From contig CAXXFD010000003.1 of NCBI GenBank assembly GCA_963662905.2, forward strand, positions 1,860,001 through 1,924,000: a stretch of 64,000 bases of DNA. The letters run 5' to 3'. Both the position numbers and the translations under genes were made by a program. The stretch is from G963662905 sp963662905. GTDB taxonomy: Bacteria; Bacteroidota; Bacteroidia; Bacteroidales; WRLA01. This document shows positions 34,535 to 42,123 of this stretch, piece by piece. Numbering within the stretch: the first letter of the stretch is position 1; each line of letters begins with the position of its first letter. Under the pieces are notes generated by a model. The model saw nothing but the letters and a program-made list of their open reading frames with translations, searched no databases and was not told where the DNA came from.

Positions 34535-36325
34535 AGCCTTGCTTTTTTCGGCTAGTTCAAAAGCTTCTTTTATGAGTTCATCAGACTGCGAGACATTATA
34601 TACTTCAAAAAGGCACTCAATTGCTTTGCTGTAAATTAATCGTGAGCGCGATGAATAATTCATCTTTGATTCATCATTTTGCAATCCAAACCGCACACTT
34701 TCAAGTATATCAATAGCTTTGTTGTAATTTACCAGGGCATGGCTCAAAAGGTTGGTATCAGGCTCTTCATTATATTGGCTCATATAAATATTCCCCATTT
34801 GATAATAGGCTCGAACAGTTTTGGAATCTTCTGAGCTATTGCTTGTTTGGTTTTGACCGCCTAGCCCATTGGTTGTTTTAAGTATCTTCAGGCTTTTGCT
34901 GATATTTTCTTTGGCCAAATTATATTCTTGTTTACGGGCAAAATAAATTCCCATATTGATATAGCATTCGGCCAAATCGCGGCTATCTAGTTCATTATTC
35001 CTGAGAAAATAGCTTTCAGCTTTTTTTAATTCCGCCATTGCTCGTTCAGAATCCCGGTTATTTTGAATCAAAAAGTATCCATAATACAAATGGTTTAAAG
35101 CTATTTCGCCGGGTTCATAAATTTTGATGGCACTTTGCGATGTATTCAGTTCATGGATATAGGCAGCCGAATCCGTTTGACCGGTTTTTTCATAAGTACG
35201 GGCAAGATTCCGGTATGCTTTCAGCTTTAAAACATTATCATCACTTGAAAGTATGGAACGGTATTGGCCGATTGCCTTTGGATACTCACGGGTGGAAAGA
35301 TAGATATTGGCCAGGTTCAACCTCACTTCATTGACCATTTGCATCGAAGCTCCGCGGCCGGTTGCTTTCGAAAGAGCCATATTATACAATTGCTCAGCTT
35401 TTTTAAGCTCGCCTGTGAGCAGGCAATTAGTCCCGTAATTTTGAAATAAAATAAAAAGCCTTCTGTTTGAAGGTTGTTCTAGTTGGTTGAATATATAAAG
35501 AGAAGAGTCGTAGTATAATCGTGCCTGACCGTAATTTTCATTATTTGTTGCAATCCAGCCCAGATTAAGATAGGCATTTGCAACGGAACCCAGGTATTGA
35601 TCGTGCTTCTTCTGGCTGAGCTGGATAACTTTTTTTAAAAACACATTTGCACTATCATCCTTTTTCAGGTATTTATAGCAAAGTCCAATATTCTCATACA
35701 TGGAAAAAAGGTAGGAAGTATCTACCTTTTTATTATGGCTTTTATTGAGTTTTTCTGCTTCAAAAAGATAAGACAAGGCACTTTGGTACCTTGAATACCA
35801 CATATAAATAACACCAAGGTTGTTGTAGGTTTTGAATAAAACCGAAGGGTTGGGAGGATTAAAGTCCGGCCTGCATTTAATAGATTTATTTAAAAAATCG
35901 AAAGCGGCCCGTGCATTCTGGTTGTGGGCATAATACGAACCCTGCAAAGCCAGATAATCCGCAAAGATATGGGTATTGGAATCGGGTTTTGTATTCAGCT
36001 TATGCGCTTGGCGGAGACATTGAAAGGCCGAATCATTTTGGTTCAATTCCCAAAAATCGGTTGCTTTTTGAATCAGAGAGTTGAAATCACCTCTGATGAT
36101 AGTGTCTGATTCTATTGGAATTACTTCCTCTATGTAAAAATTATCGTCCGAAATCTCTAAATAATCAATAGTTCCTTTGGCACCAACTCTTGATGCTTCT
36201 CCCGAAATTGATCTTATGTTTTTTAAATTACCAGGCAAATCGCCTGCACAGGTCATATTATAAAACCCAAACACGGCACCTACTACATTGATAATTAATA
36301 ACTTATAGAAACTGCAGTTCTGCAT
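34532..36325 (-). CDS. TPR-repeat part of a split TPR-CHAT protein
   Basis: A 597-residue protein with an N-terminal signal or lipoprotein-like stretch (LLIINVVGAVFGFYNMTCAG), then roughly ten TPR units (for example YSRYQSALSYLFEAEKLNK, NENYGQARLYYDSSLYIF, TGELKKAEQLYNMALSKA, STREYPKAIGQYRSIL, KQEYNLAKENISKSLKIL). It stops at TAG in the sequence FELAEKSKA, directly before the CHAT part in the same frame. Together they would make a protein of about 1093 residues, a normal TPR-CHAT length. TPRs in such proteins are thought to sense or bind a partner that activates the CHAT peptidase. Minus strand, convergent with the sigma/anti-sigma pair. Confidence 0.85.
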   Translation of the reverse strand: MQNCSFYKLLIINVVGAVFGFYNMTCAGDLPGNLKNIRSISGEASRVGAKGTIDYLEISDDNFYIEEVIPIESDTIIRGDFNSLIQKATDFWELNQNDSAFQCLRQAHKLNTKPDSNTHIFADYLALQGSYYAHNQNARAAFDFLNKSIKCRPDFNPPNPSVLFKTYNNLGVIYMWYSRYQSALSYLFEAEKLNKSHNKKVDTSYLFSMYENIGLCYKYLKKDDSANVFLKKVIQLSQKKHDQYLGSVANAYLNLGWIATNNENYGQARLYYDSSLYIFNQLEQPSNRRLFILFQNYGTNCLLTGELKKAEQLYNMALSKATGRGASMQMVNEVRLNLANIYLSTREYPKAIGQYRSILSSDDNVLKLKAYRNLARTYEKTGQTDSAAYIHELNTSQSAIKIYEPGEIALNHLYYGYFLIQNNRDSERAMAELKKAESYFLRNNELDSRDLAECYINMGIYFARKQEYNLAKENISKSLKILKTTNGLGGQNQTSNSSEDSKTVRAYYQMGNIYMSQYNEEPDTNLLSHALVNYNKAIDILESVRFGLQNDESKMNYSSRSRLIYSKAIECLFEVYNVSQSDELIKEAFELAEKSKA

Positions 36326-36445
36326 AATCTGACTGTGGCTTTTTTCAGCTTAGAATTTCAATATAGTAGAATATATAGTTCGGTATGAGAGAAAAGTTTG
36401 TAATAAACAGACAAGGTAAAATCTATAATATGACTCAGGCGCAAA

Positions 36446-36477
36446 TAAAAAAGCCCGGTTCACAGATAACCGGGCTT
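36446..36477 (-). terminator. Intrinsic terminator of the T9SS surface-protein gene
   Basis: Perfect 10-bp stem AAGCCCGGTT (36451-36460) with AACCGGGCTT (36468-36477), seven-base loop, followed on the minus strand by a run of T. It sits 25 bp beyond the stop of the 36502-37773 gene and insulates the TPR-CHAT gene from it. Confidence 0.85.
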
Positions 36478-36501
36478 GAAGTAATTTTTATGGAATTATG
36501 A

Positions 36502-37773
36502 TTATTTTCTGATAAGCTGGTTTTTGCTGATGATTTCACCATCAATGCTTATTGTATAAAAGTATGATCCTTGTGGAAGTTGCTCCAGGTTTAACTTTAA
36601 GATGCCAGCTGATTGTGGGCTTTCTTCGAGTTGCTGAACCAGTTTTCCGCTGATATCATAGAAATGAATTGATAAAGAGCTTTCAAGTTTTGTGCTTATA
36701 TCGATAAAAGCATAATTGTCTGCGGGGTTTGGATAAATACCAGACACAGCTGCACTGCTGCCTTTTGAAACAAGCTGCGCAGATTTTAATTGCGCATATG
36801 GAATTCTAATGCCGTTCGCATCGATAAAATGCGATTCAACAGTATTTTTGAGTTCGGCAACTGAACCGCCAGAAAAACCAGGGTTGGTTTTAACCTTTAT
36901 TTTCATGATAGATTGATTAGGGCTCAGCATATGAGCCTTGGCTTCTTCGTCAATCCATGAGATCCGAACCTGACCATTTTTAATCGCATAGTTAATTTTA
37001 TATTCGGATTCGATATCCACAATACGCATAAGCTTGTTATCATAATCAAAGGCCAGGGCCATTCCAGTGATTGCAATCGGGTCGGCAACTTCAATGGGTA
37101 TTTCAACGAATTGATTTCCGGCGCATTTTATTTCTGTTTGCATAAGGCTGATGCTGTTGGTTTCTTTCAGGAGAACCGGACTGTATCCTCCACTGCAATC
37201 ACCAATGCTGATCATGCCCAGGTCAATGTCATCAAACTCTGGCGGGTCGTTTCCACCACCGCCATTGTTTCCCCCACCGGCCGGAGGGTCTTCTTTGGCA
37301 CCAATGATGAAGCTGACTTCACTATAGCCCCATTCGCCTGCCGGAAAAGGATAACCATTAATAAACCACCCTACAACGATTGTCCAGTAATCGCTCCAGG
37401 TAATATTGCCACTACCATTGACATCAGCCGCAATAGTTTCAATATCAGTAAAATCATGTAGTCCAAACAAATGGAGCATAATTAAAAAGCTATCTTCAAA
37501 ATCAATCCCACCCGGATTGATATTGGTACTTGAAGCCAACAGGTAGGTTCCCGGACCGGGAAATGGCATTGAAAAGGCACCGCTCACATCTGTGATGCAA
37601 TCTGAAACCGTATCACCTGCCTGATTAATGAGATAAACATAACTTCCAGGCATCGGCATACTTTCATCATTATTGTATAAGGTATGCCCTGCTATCTCCT
37701 CTTGAGCGTGCAGAGGAGAACAGAGTACTAAAAACGCGGCAATAAGCCCTGAAACTGTGATTAGTTTTTTCAT
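36502..37773 (-). CDS. T9SS-exported surface protein with dockerin-like and cohesin-like parts
   Basis: A 423-residue exported protein; ATG 37773 gives a clear signal peptide (MKKLITVSGLIAAFLVLCSPLHAQ). Next is a carboxypeptidase-regulatory-like beta domain, then a dockerin/EF-hand-type calcium loop (ADVNGSGNITWSDYW, D-x-N-x-S pattern) near residues 115-135. A glycine-rich linker follows, then a cohesin-like beta domain (about 215-335, with IPIEVADPIAITGMALAFDYD). The C-terminal ~75 residues are a T9SS type A sorting domain (GIYPNPADNYAFIDIS ... GKLVQQLEE ... LPQGSYFYTI). It should be secreted through the outer membrane and anchored on the surface. A strong terminator closes the gene. Confidence 0.85.
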   Translation of the reverse strand: MKKLITVSGLIAAFLVLCSPLHAQEEIAGHTLYNNDESMPMPGSYVYLINQAGDTVSDCITDVSGAFSMPFPGPGTYLLASSTNINPGGIDFEDSFLIMLHLFGLHDFTDIETIAADVNGSGNITWSDYWTIVVGWFINGYPFPAGEWGYSEVSFIIGAKEDPPAGGGNNGGGGNDPPEFDDIDLGMISIGDCSGGYSPVLLKETNSISLMQTEIKCAGNQFVEIPIEVADPIAITGMALAFDYDNKLMRIVDIESEYKINYAIKNGQVRISWIDEEAKAHMLSPNQSIMKIKVKTNPGFSGGSVAELKNTVESHFIDANGIRIPYAQLKSAQLVSKGSSAAVSGIYPNPADNYAFIDISTKLESSLSIHFYDISGKLVQQLEESPQSAGILKLNLEQLPQGSYFYTISIDGEIISKNQLIRK

Positions 37774-38023
37774 AAAAATTCTGTTTTTAAATTTTCCGTG
37801 GTAAAAGTACAAAACGATTTTTATTTATGCAAGTTTTTTTTGTAATTTTTCTGTAAATTTTATAATTTAGTATTGGTATATTGTCAAGCCGCACACAAAA
37901 TAACATTCCATATAAAATTCTCAAACTTCATTGCTTTTATGAACTTTTATTTTTTTTAAGTCCCTTTGATACAGATTATTAAAAATAAAGTTTCGCCTTT
38001 TGCAAAATTTTTTTCGCATTTAG

Positions 38024-38053
38024 GGGTAACCTTTTGGTTGCTTGTGGTATTAA
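38024..38053 (+). promoter_or_regulatory. Two-part ECF-type promoter motif of the histidine kinase
   Basis: GGGTAACCTTTT at 38024-38035, 11 bp, GTATTAA at 38047-38053, identical in both boxes and spacing to the motif at 31728-31757. Here it sits correctly for a promoter, about 55 bp upstream of the ATG. The rest of the gap 37774-38023 is AT-rich and shows nothing else I can name. Confidence 0.65.
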
Positions 38054-38107
38054 TAGATATGCGTTGGAAAATTTCTGAGAAAAAATAACTCAAAACCTAA
38101 GCAATAC

Positions 38108-38977
38108 ATGAACTTAACTAAAAGTGACCTTCAAAACGAACTACAATCCAAATTAAAGGAGGTGGAAGACCTGAAATCTTTTCTACTGGCTAATGTATCT
38201 CATGAGTTCAGGACGCCATTAAATGCAATTCTTGGATTTTCAGACCTGCTTGCAGACAAGCATAACACTGAGGCAGAGCAGGATATGTTTATTGATGAAA
38301 TCAGGAATGGCTGCAAAAGCATGATTACACTTGTGGACAGTTTTCTTGAAGCCGCTCGCCTAAATGATAATAAAGAAATACTTATATTACGTTCATGCAA
38401 ATTAAGTGATGTTTTTAACGAAGCTTGCAATTCATTTAATAAAGTATTGGTTAATAGCAACAAAACTATTGAATTAATTAAAAATGAAAGTATTGGGATG
38501 CATATTGGCTTTGTTATGCTTGATAAAGAAAAGCTAAAAAGGGTATTGGAAATTTTATTAAATAACGCATTGAAATTTACAGATTCAGGTCACATTAAAA
38601 CGGGCTTTAATATATGCAACGAGCATACGATTGAATTTTATGTAGAAGATTCGGGCAGTGGCATCCCACTTGAAAAACATAAAGACCTCTTTGACCTATT
38701 CGTACAGGCTGATGCAGGAATAAACCGAAAGTATAACGGGCTTGGCCTTGGGCTGGGCATTGCTGAAAAATTAGTACACATAATGGGCGGCCAGATTCAT
38801 GCCCGAGCCAATAAAAACAAGGGAACAAATTTTTCTTTTACTGTGCCCTACCGAAATTCCAATGAGACCCCAAAAAAGATGCCCGCTCCTAATCCAAACC
38901 TCAATAAAAACGCTCGCCTGAGCAAAAGAAAAATTGTCTTCGAGAATAATAATGTATTAAAAAAACTTCAGGCATAA
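38108..38977 (+). CDS. Orphan soluble histidine kinase without a sensor domain
   Basis: A 289-residue cytoplasmic kinase: a short coiled-coil start, HisKA with the phospho-accepting H32 in NVSHEFRTPLNAILGF, and a full HATPase domain (N box LEILLNNALKFTDSG near 145-160, G1 VEDSGSGIP near 177, G2 NGLGLGLGIAEKLV near 205). The C-terminal 45 residues are basic and low in complexity. No input domain, membrane span or response regulator is present, and none is encoded nearby. The ECF-type motif upstream ties it to the sigma factor at 31744, which suggests it is part of that response. It resembles the kinase core of hybrid sensors. Confidence 0.88.
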   Translation: MNLTKSDLQNELQSKLKEVEDLKSFLLANVSHEFRTPLNAILGFSDLLADKHNTEAEQDMFIDEIRNGCKSMITLVDSFLEAARLNDNKEILILRSCKLSDVFNEACNSFNKVLVNSNKTIELIKNESIGMHIGFVMLDKEKLKRVLEILLNNALKFTDSGHIKTGFNICNEHTIEFYVEDSGSGIPLEKHKDLFDLFVQADAGINRKYNGLGLGLGIAEKLVHIMGGQIHARANKNKGTNFSFTVPYRNSNETPKKMPAPNPNLNKNARLSKRKIVFENNNVLKKLQA

Positions 38978-39034
38978 AACAAACAACAAAAACAAAAGCC
39001 TTATTCAGGCATTTTTACGAACCTGTTATCAAGT

Positions 39035-39064
39035 AGCCCGTTCACCCTCCGAACGGGCTTTTCT
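39035..39064 (+). terminator. Intrinsic terminator of the histidine kinase gene
   Basis: Perfect 9-bp stem AGCCCGTTC (39035-39043) with GAACGGGCT (39051-39059), seven-base loop, then TTTTC. It overlaps the -33 region of the next gene. Confidence 0.75.
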
Positions 39065-39093
39065 TTGTTGCACCACCCTTTTTTGTACCTTTG
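39064..39093 (+). promoter_or_regulatory. Bacteroidota-type promoter of the spore-maturation-like gene
   Basis: TTTG at 39064-39067, 18 bp, TACCTTTG at 39086-39093. Both boxes match fully; the transcript would begin near 39100, almost at the start codon, giving a very short leader. Confidence 0.5.
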
Positions 39094-39112
39094 CAATCCA
39101 TACCCAAAGTTT

Positions 39113-40345
39113 ATGGCTTTTAATTATATATGGATCGCATTTTTTGTGATTGCTTTTGTAGCCGCATTAATCCGTCTTGTTTTTTTCGGTGATACCGAGG
39201 TTTTCCCTGATCTTGTTGGAAGCACTTTCGATATGGCTAAAACCGGATTTGAACTGTCGCTCTACCTTACCGGAGTCATGACACTTTGGCTTGGCCTGAT
39301 GCGCGTTGGGGAAAAGGCCGGCATGGTCAATGCACTTTCAAGAGTGGTGGCGCCCTTGTTCCGCAAGCTCTTCCCCGATATCCCGAAAAACCATCCTGCT
39401 ATGGGCTCTATCCTGATGAATATTGCCGCCAATATGCTTGGTCTTGATAATGCGGCAACACCTATGGGACTTAAAGCAATGAATCAATTACAGGAACTGA
39501 ACCTCAAAAAAGACACGGCATCCAACAGTATGATTATGTTTTTGGTGCTGAACACTTCCGGCCTAACTTTAATTCCGGTTAGTGTTTTGGTTTACAGGGC
39601 ACAGATGGGTGCTGCAGATCCAAGTGCGGTTTTTATTCCCATTCTTTTATCTACCTTTTTTGCCACACTTACCGGTATCATTACGGTTGGCATTTATCAA
39701 AGAATAAATTTATTTTCCAAAGAGATATTGCTGTATCTCGGAGGCTTTAGCATGCTCGTGAGCGGCATAATCTGGTATTTTTCCACTTTATCGGATGGCC
39801 AGGTAAATACTGTTTCGGCTGTTTCGGGCAATTTTATTTTGTTCCTGATCATTATCCTTTTTATTGTCAGTGCTTTTATCAAAAAGATCAATGTGTATGA
39901 GACCTTTATTGATGGAGCAAAGGAAGGATTCCCCATTGCTGTGCGCATTATTCCTTATTTGGTCGGTATTTTAGTGGCCATTGGTGTTTTCAGGGCTTCG
40001 GGGGCAATGGATTTTATTGTTGACAGTATTGGCCGTTTTTTTGCCTTTTTTGGAGTCAATACTGATTTTGTCCCTGCTTTGCCTACAGCTTTTATGAAGC
40101 CTCTGAGTGGAAGCGGTGCCAGAGGCATGATGCTTGAAACAATGACAAACTACGGTGTTGACTCATTTGCAGGGCGCCTGGCAGCTACTTTGCAGGGCGC
40201 AACCGACACTACTTTTTATATTATCGCTGTTTATTTTGGTTCGGTTGGAATCCGTAAAACAAGATATGCGGTAACTTGCGGCCTGCTGGCTGATCTGGCC
40301 GGAATTATTGCCGCCATCTTCATTGCTTATTTATTTTTCCATTAA
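39113..40345 (+). CDS. Nucleoside-recognition/spore-maturation (SpmA-SpmB-like) membrane protein
   Basis: A 410-residue membrane protein with about ten spans in two similar halves, each with a gate-type nucleoside-recognition domain. Family features: ETAKTGFELSLYLTGVMTLWLGLMRVGEKAG-type first half (here AKTGFELSLYLTGVMTLWLG), MNIAANMLGLDNAATPMGLKAM and, in the second half, TAFMKPLSGSGARGMMLE with GATDTTFYIIAVYFGSVG. This is a fusion of the proteins called SpmA and SpmB in Bacillus, common in non-sporing Bacteroidota, so sporulation is not implied. The real transport role is unknown. ATG 39113 is chosen because residues before it are not family-like. Confidence 0.88.
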   Translation: MAFNYIWIAFFVIAFVAALIRLVFFGDTEVFPDLVGSTFDMAKTGFELSLYLTGVMTLWLGLMRVGEKAGMVNALSRVVAPLFRKLFPDIPKNHPAMGSILMNIAANMLGLDNAATPMGLKAMNQLQELNLKKDTASNSMIMFLVLNTSGLTLIPVSVLVYRAQMGAADPSAVFIPILLSTFFATLTGIITVGIYQRINLFSKEILLYLGGFSMLVSGIIWYFSTLSDGQVNTVSAVSGNFILFLIIILFIVSAFIKKINVYETFIDGAKEGFPIAVRIIPYLVGILVAIGVFRASGAMDFIVDSIGRFFAFFGVNTDFVPALPTAFMKPLSGSGARGMMLETMTNYGVDSFAGRLAATLQGATDTTFYIIAVYFGSVGIRKTRYAVTCGLLADLAGIIAAIFIAYLFFH

Positions 40346-40364
40346 GGCTTATCTCATTAATTAT

Positions 40365-40784
40365 ATGAAGGAAGAAATTACACACAAAGGGATCGTCGAA
40401 AAAATTGAAGGCCATACAGTTTTTGTCTCCATTGTAAGTCATTCGGCATGTGCATCATGCACGGTGAAGGGCGCCTGCAATGTTTCCGAAATGGAAAATA
40501 AACTAATCGAAGTAAAAGGAGTGGACGCAAGCCGCTATAAGCTTCGCGACGAAGTGGAGGTTTATATGGCGCAATCCCTGGGAACAAAAGCTGTTTTTCT
40601 GGGATATTTGCTTCCGTTTATCATATTGGTGGGCGCACTCATCCTTTTTTCTGCTATTCTGGATAACGAAGGGCTGGCAGGACTTTTTTCGATTCTTTTA
40701 TTGGTGCCTTATTACACAATTCTGCATTTCTCACGCGACCGGTTAGGAAAAACATTCGAGTTTAAGTTGCGCCCCAGGCTTTAG
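40365..40784 (+). CDS. RseC/MucC-family positive regulator
   Basis: A 139-residue membrane protein. The N-terminal cytosolic part has conserved cysteines (HSACASCTVKGACNVSE) and two membrane spans follow (LGYLLPFIILVGALILFSAI and AGLFSILLLVPYYTILHF), the typical RseC/SoxR-reducing-complex layout. In Bacteroidota such a gene commonly precedes rnfB, as here, so it probably serves the Rnf complex, perhaps in maturation or redox regulation. A 363-bp gap with direct repeats separates it from rnfB, so it may not be on the same transcript. ATG 40365 chosen. Confidence 0.86.
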   Translation: MKEEITHKGIVEKIEGHTVFVSIVSHSACASCTVKGACNVSEMENKLIEVKGVDASRYKLRDEVEVYMAQSLGTKAVFLGYLLPFIILVGALILFSAILDNEGLAGLFSILLLVPYYTILHFSRDRLGKTFEFKLRPRL

Positions 40785-40824
40785 AAACGTTTTAAATTAT
40801 TGCCCAGGCTTTCCCTTACAAAAA

Positions 40825-40983
40825 TTAAATTACTGATTATCAGCACAAATTTGTGTTTTCGCAAAAGTAATTTAGAAGGATTCTTTTTCAATAAGTTAAA
40901 TTACTGATATTTAATTGATTGTACTTATCCTGCTAATACTCCGTATTTGTCATTATAGACTTAAATCACTGAATAATAACCAC
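40825..40983 (+). repeat. Three phased direct repeats in the rnf leader
   Basis: TTAAATTACTGAT at 40825-40837 and 40896-40908, and TTAAATCACTGAA at 40971-40983. The starts are 71 and 75 bp apart, close to seven DNA helical turns. They lie in the 363-bp non-coding stretch between rseC and rnfB. No open frame or RNA gene is visible in this stretch. A possible -7 box (TAATTTTG) lies at 41038-41045, downstream of the repeats. They could be binding sites for a regulator. Confidence 0.6.
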
Positions 40984-41037
40984 TTATAATTTATTGTCTT
41001 GATGAATAATTATAGGTTATTCTTTCGTTAGCTTTTA

Positions 41038-41045
41038 TAATTTTG
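41038..41045 (+). promoter_or_regulatory. Candidate -7 element of the rnf operon
   Basis: TAATTTTG, a full TAnnTTTG match, 103 bp before the rnfB start and downstream of the three direct repeats. No clear -33 box. Confidence 0.4.
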
Positions 41046-41147
41046 TGTGCCATAGTGGAAACAGCGCCGCAAACAGGTTGATTTACCGAAAAATTACCTG
41101 TCCATCACGCTGTAAAAATGAGGTTTAACCCTTAAAACCAATAAACT

Positions 41148-42065
41148 GTGAATGATATTGTTCTTTATTCCCTTCTCAGTCTGAGCCTTTTGGGAGCTGC
41201 AGCAGCTGTAATACTGTATTTTGTGGCGCAAAAATTCAAGGTCATAGAAGACCCGCGGATTGATGAAGTTGAAGAAGTCTTGCCCAGTGCCAATTGTGGC
41301 GGATGTGGCTATGCCGGATGTCGTGCTTTTGCCGAAGCCATTGTAAAATCAGGAACACTGGAAGGATTTAACTGTCCGGTAGGTGGTGCTGGTGTTATGG
41401 CGCAGGTTGGTGCGGTTATGGGTCTTGAAGCAGCAGCTTCTGAGCCCAAAATTGCCGTTGTACGCTGTAACGGCAGCAGGCAAAACTCTCCGGCCAAAGT
41501 GGAATTCGACGGACCGCAAACCTGTGCTTTTGCCCACAGCCTTTATTCAGGCGAGGGTGGCTGCCCGCACGGATGCCTCGGTTCAGGTGATTGTGTGGCT
41601 GCATGTACCTTCGATGCCATTTTCATGAACAAAGAAACCGGGCTGCCCGAAGTTGTGGAAGATAAATGTGTGGCTTGTGGCGCTTGTGTTACCGCATGTC
41701 CACGCAATATCATCGAACTGCGCAATAAAGGCAAAAAAGACCGCAGGGTTTTTGTGAGCTGCATGAACCAGGAAAAAGGCGCTCCGGCAAAGAAAAACTG
41801 TTCTGTGGCATGTATCGGTTGCGGCAAATGCGTTAAAGCCTGCCCATTTGATGCCATCACGCTTGAAAACAACCTTGCTTATATTGATTTTGAAAAGTGT
41901 AAGCTTTGTCGCAAGTGTGTTGAAGAATGCCCCACAGGAGCAATTCACGAAATTAATTTCCCGCCACGCAAGCCAAAACCGGCGCCGGCTCCAAAAGCAG
42001 AAGCTGCTGCAAAAGAGGAAGCCAAAGCAGAACCAAAGGATGCAGGCAAAACGGAAGATAAATAA
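41148..42065 (+). CDS. rnfB: Rnf electron transport complex, subunit B
   Basis: Ferredoxin-type subunit of the Na+ or H+-pumping ferredoxin:NAD+ oxidoreductase. The 305 residues begin with a membrane span, then an NQR-type iron-sulfur motif (NCGGCGYAGCRAFAEAI, cysteines near 47-55). Several ferredoxin motifs follow (CVACGACVTACP, CIGCGKCVKACP, CRKCVEECP), and the protein ends in a charged Ala/Lys-rich tail. It starts with GTG at 41148. First gene of rnfBCDGEA, the usual Bacteroidota order. Its stop is 35 bp before rnfC. Confidence 0.96.
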   Translation: MNDIVLYSLLSLSLLGAAAAVILYFVAQKFKVIEDPRIDEVEEVLPSANCGGCGYAGCRAFAEAIVKSGTLEGFNCPVGGAGVMAQVGAVMGLEAAASEPKIAVVRCNGSRQNSPAKVEFDGPQTCAFAHSLYSGEGGCPHGCLGSGDCVAACTFDAIFMNKETGLPEVVEDKCVACGACVTACPRNIIELRNKGKKDRRVFVSCMNQEKGAPAKKNCSVACIGCGKCVKACPFDAITLENNLAYIDFEKCKLCRKCVEECPTGAIHEINFPPRKPKPAPAPKAEAAAKEEAKAEPKDAGKTEDK

Positions 42066-42072
42066 CAGCATA

Positions 42073-42123
42073 AAAACTTTAAATTTAGGAGGATTATACC
42101 TTGAAAACTTTTAAATTAGGAGG
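42073..42123 (+). repeat. Tandem near-identical 20-mers at the rnfC start
   Basis: AAAACTTTAAATTTAGGAGG at 42073-42092 and AAAACTTTTAAATTAGGAGG at 42104-42123 begin 31 bp apart. The first ends in a strong ribosome binding site (AGGAGG) eight bases before the TTG start of rnfC; the second encodes the first residues of RnfC. The spacing is not a multiple of three, so it is not a protein-level duplication. Confidence 0.6.

Noticed and set aside
39113..40345. Evidence for sporulation from the SpmA/SpmB-like protein
   Set aside because: The same fused family is widespread in non-spore-forming Bacteroidota; no other sporulation gene is present.
40825..40983. Three repeats before rnfB as a CRISPR array
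   Set aside because: Units are only 13 bases, there are only three, and no cas gene is near; they look like binding sites.
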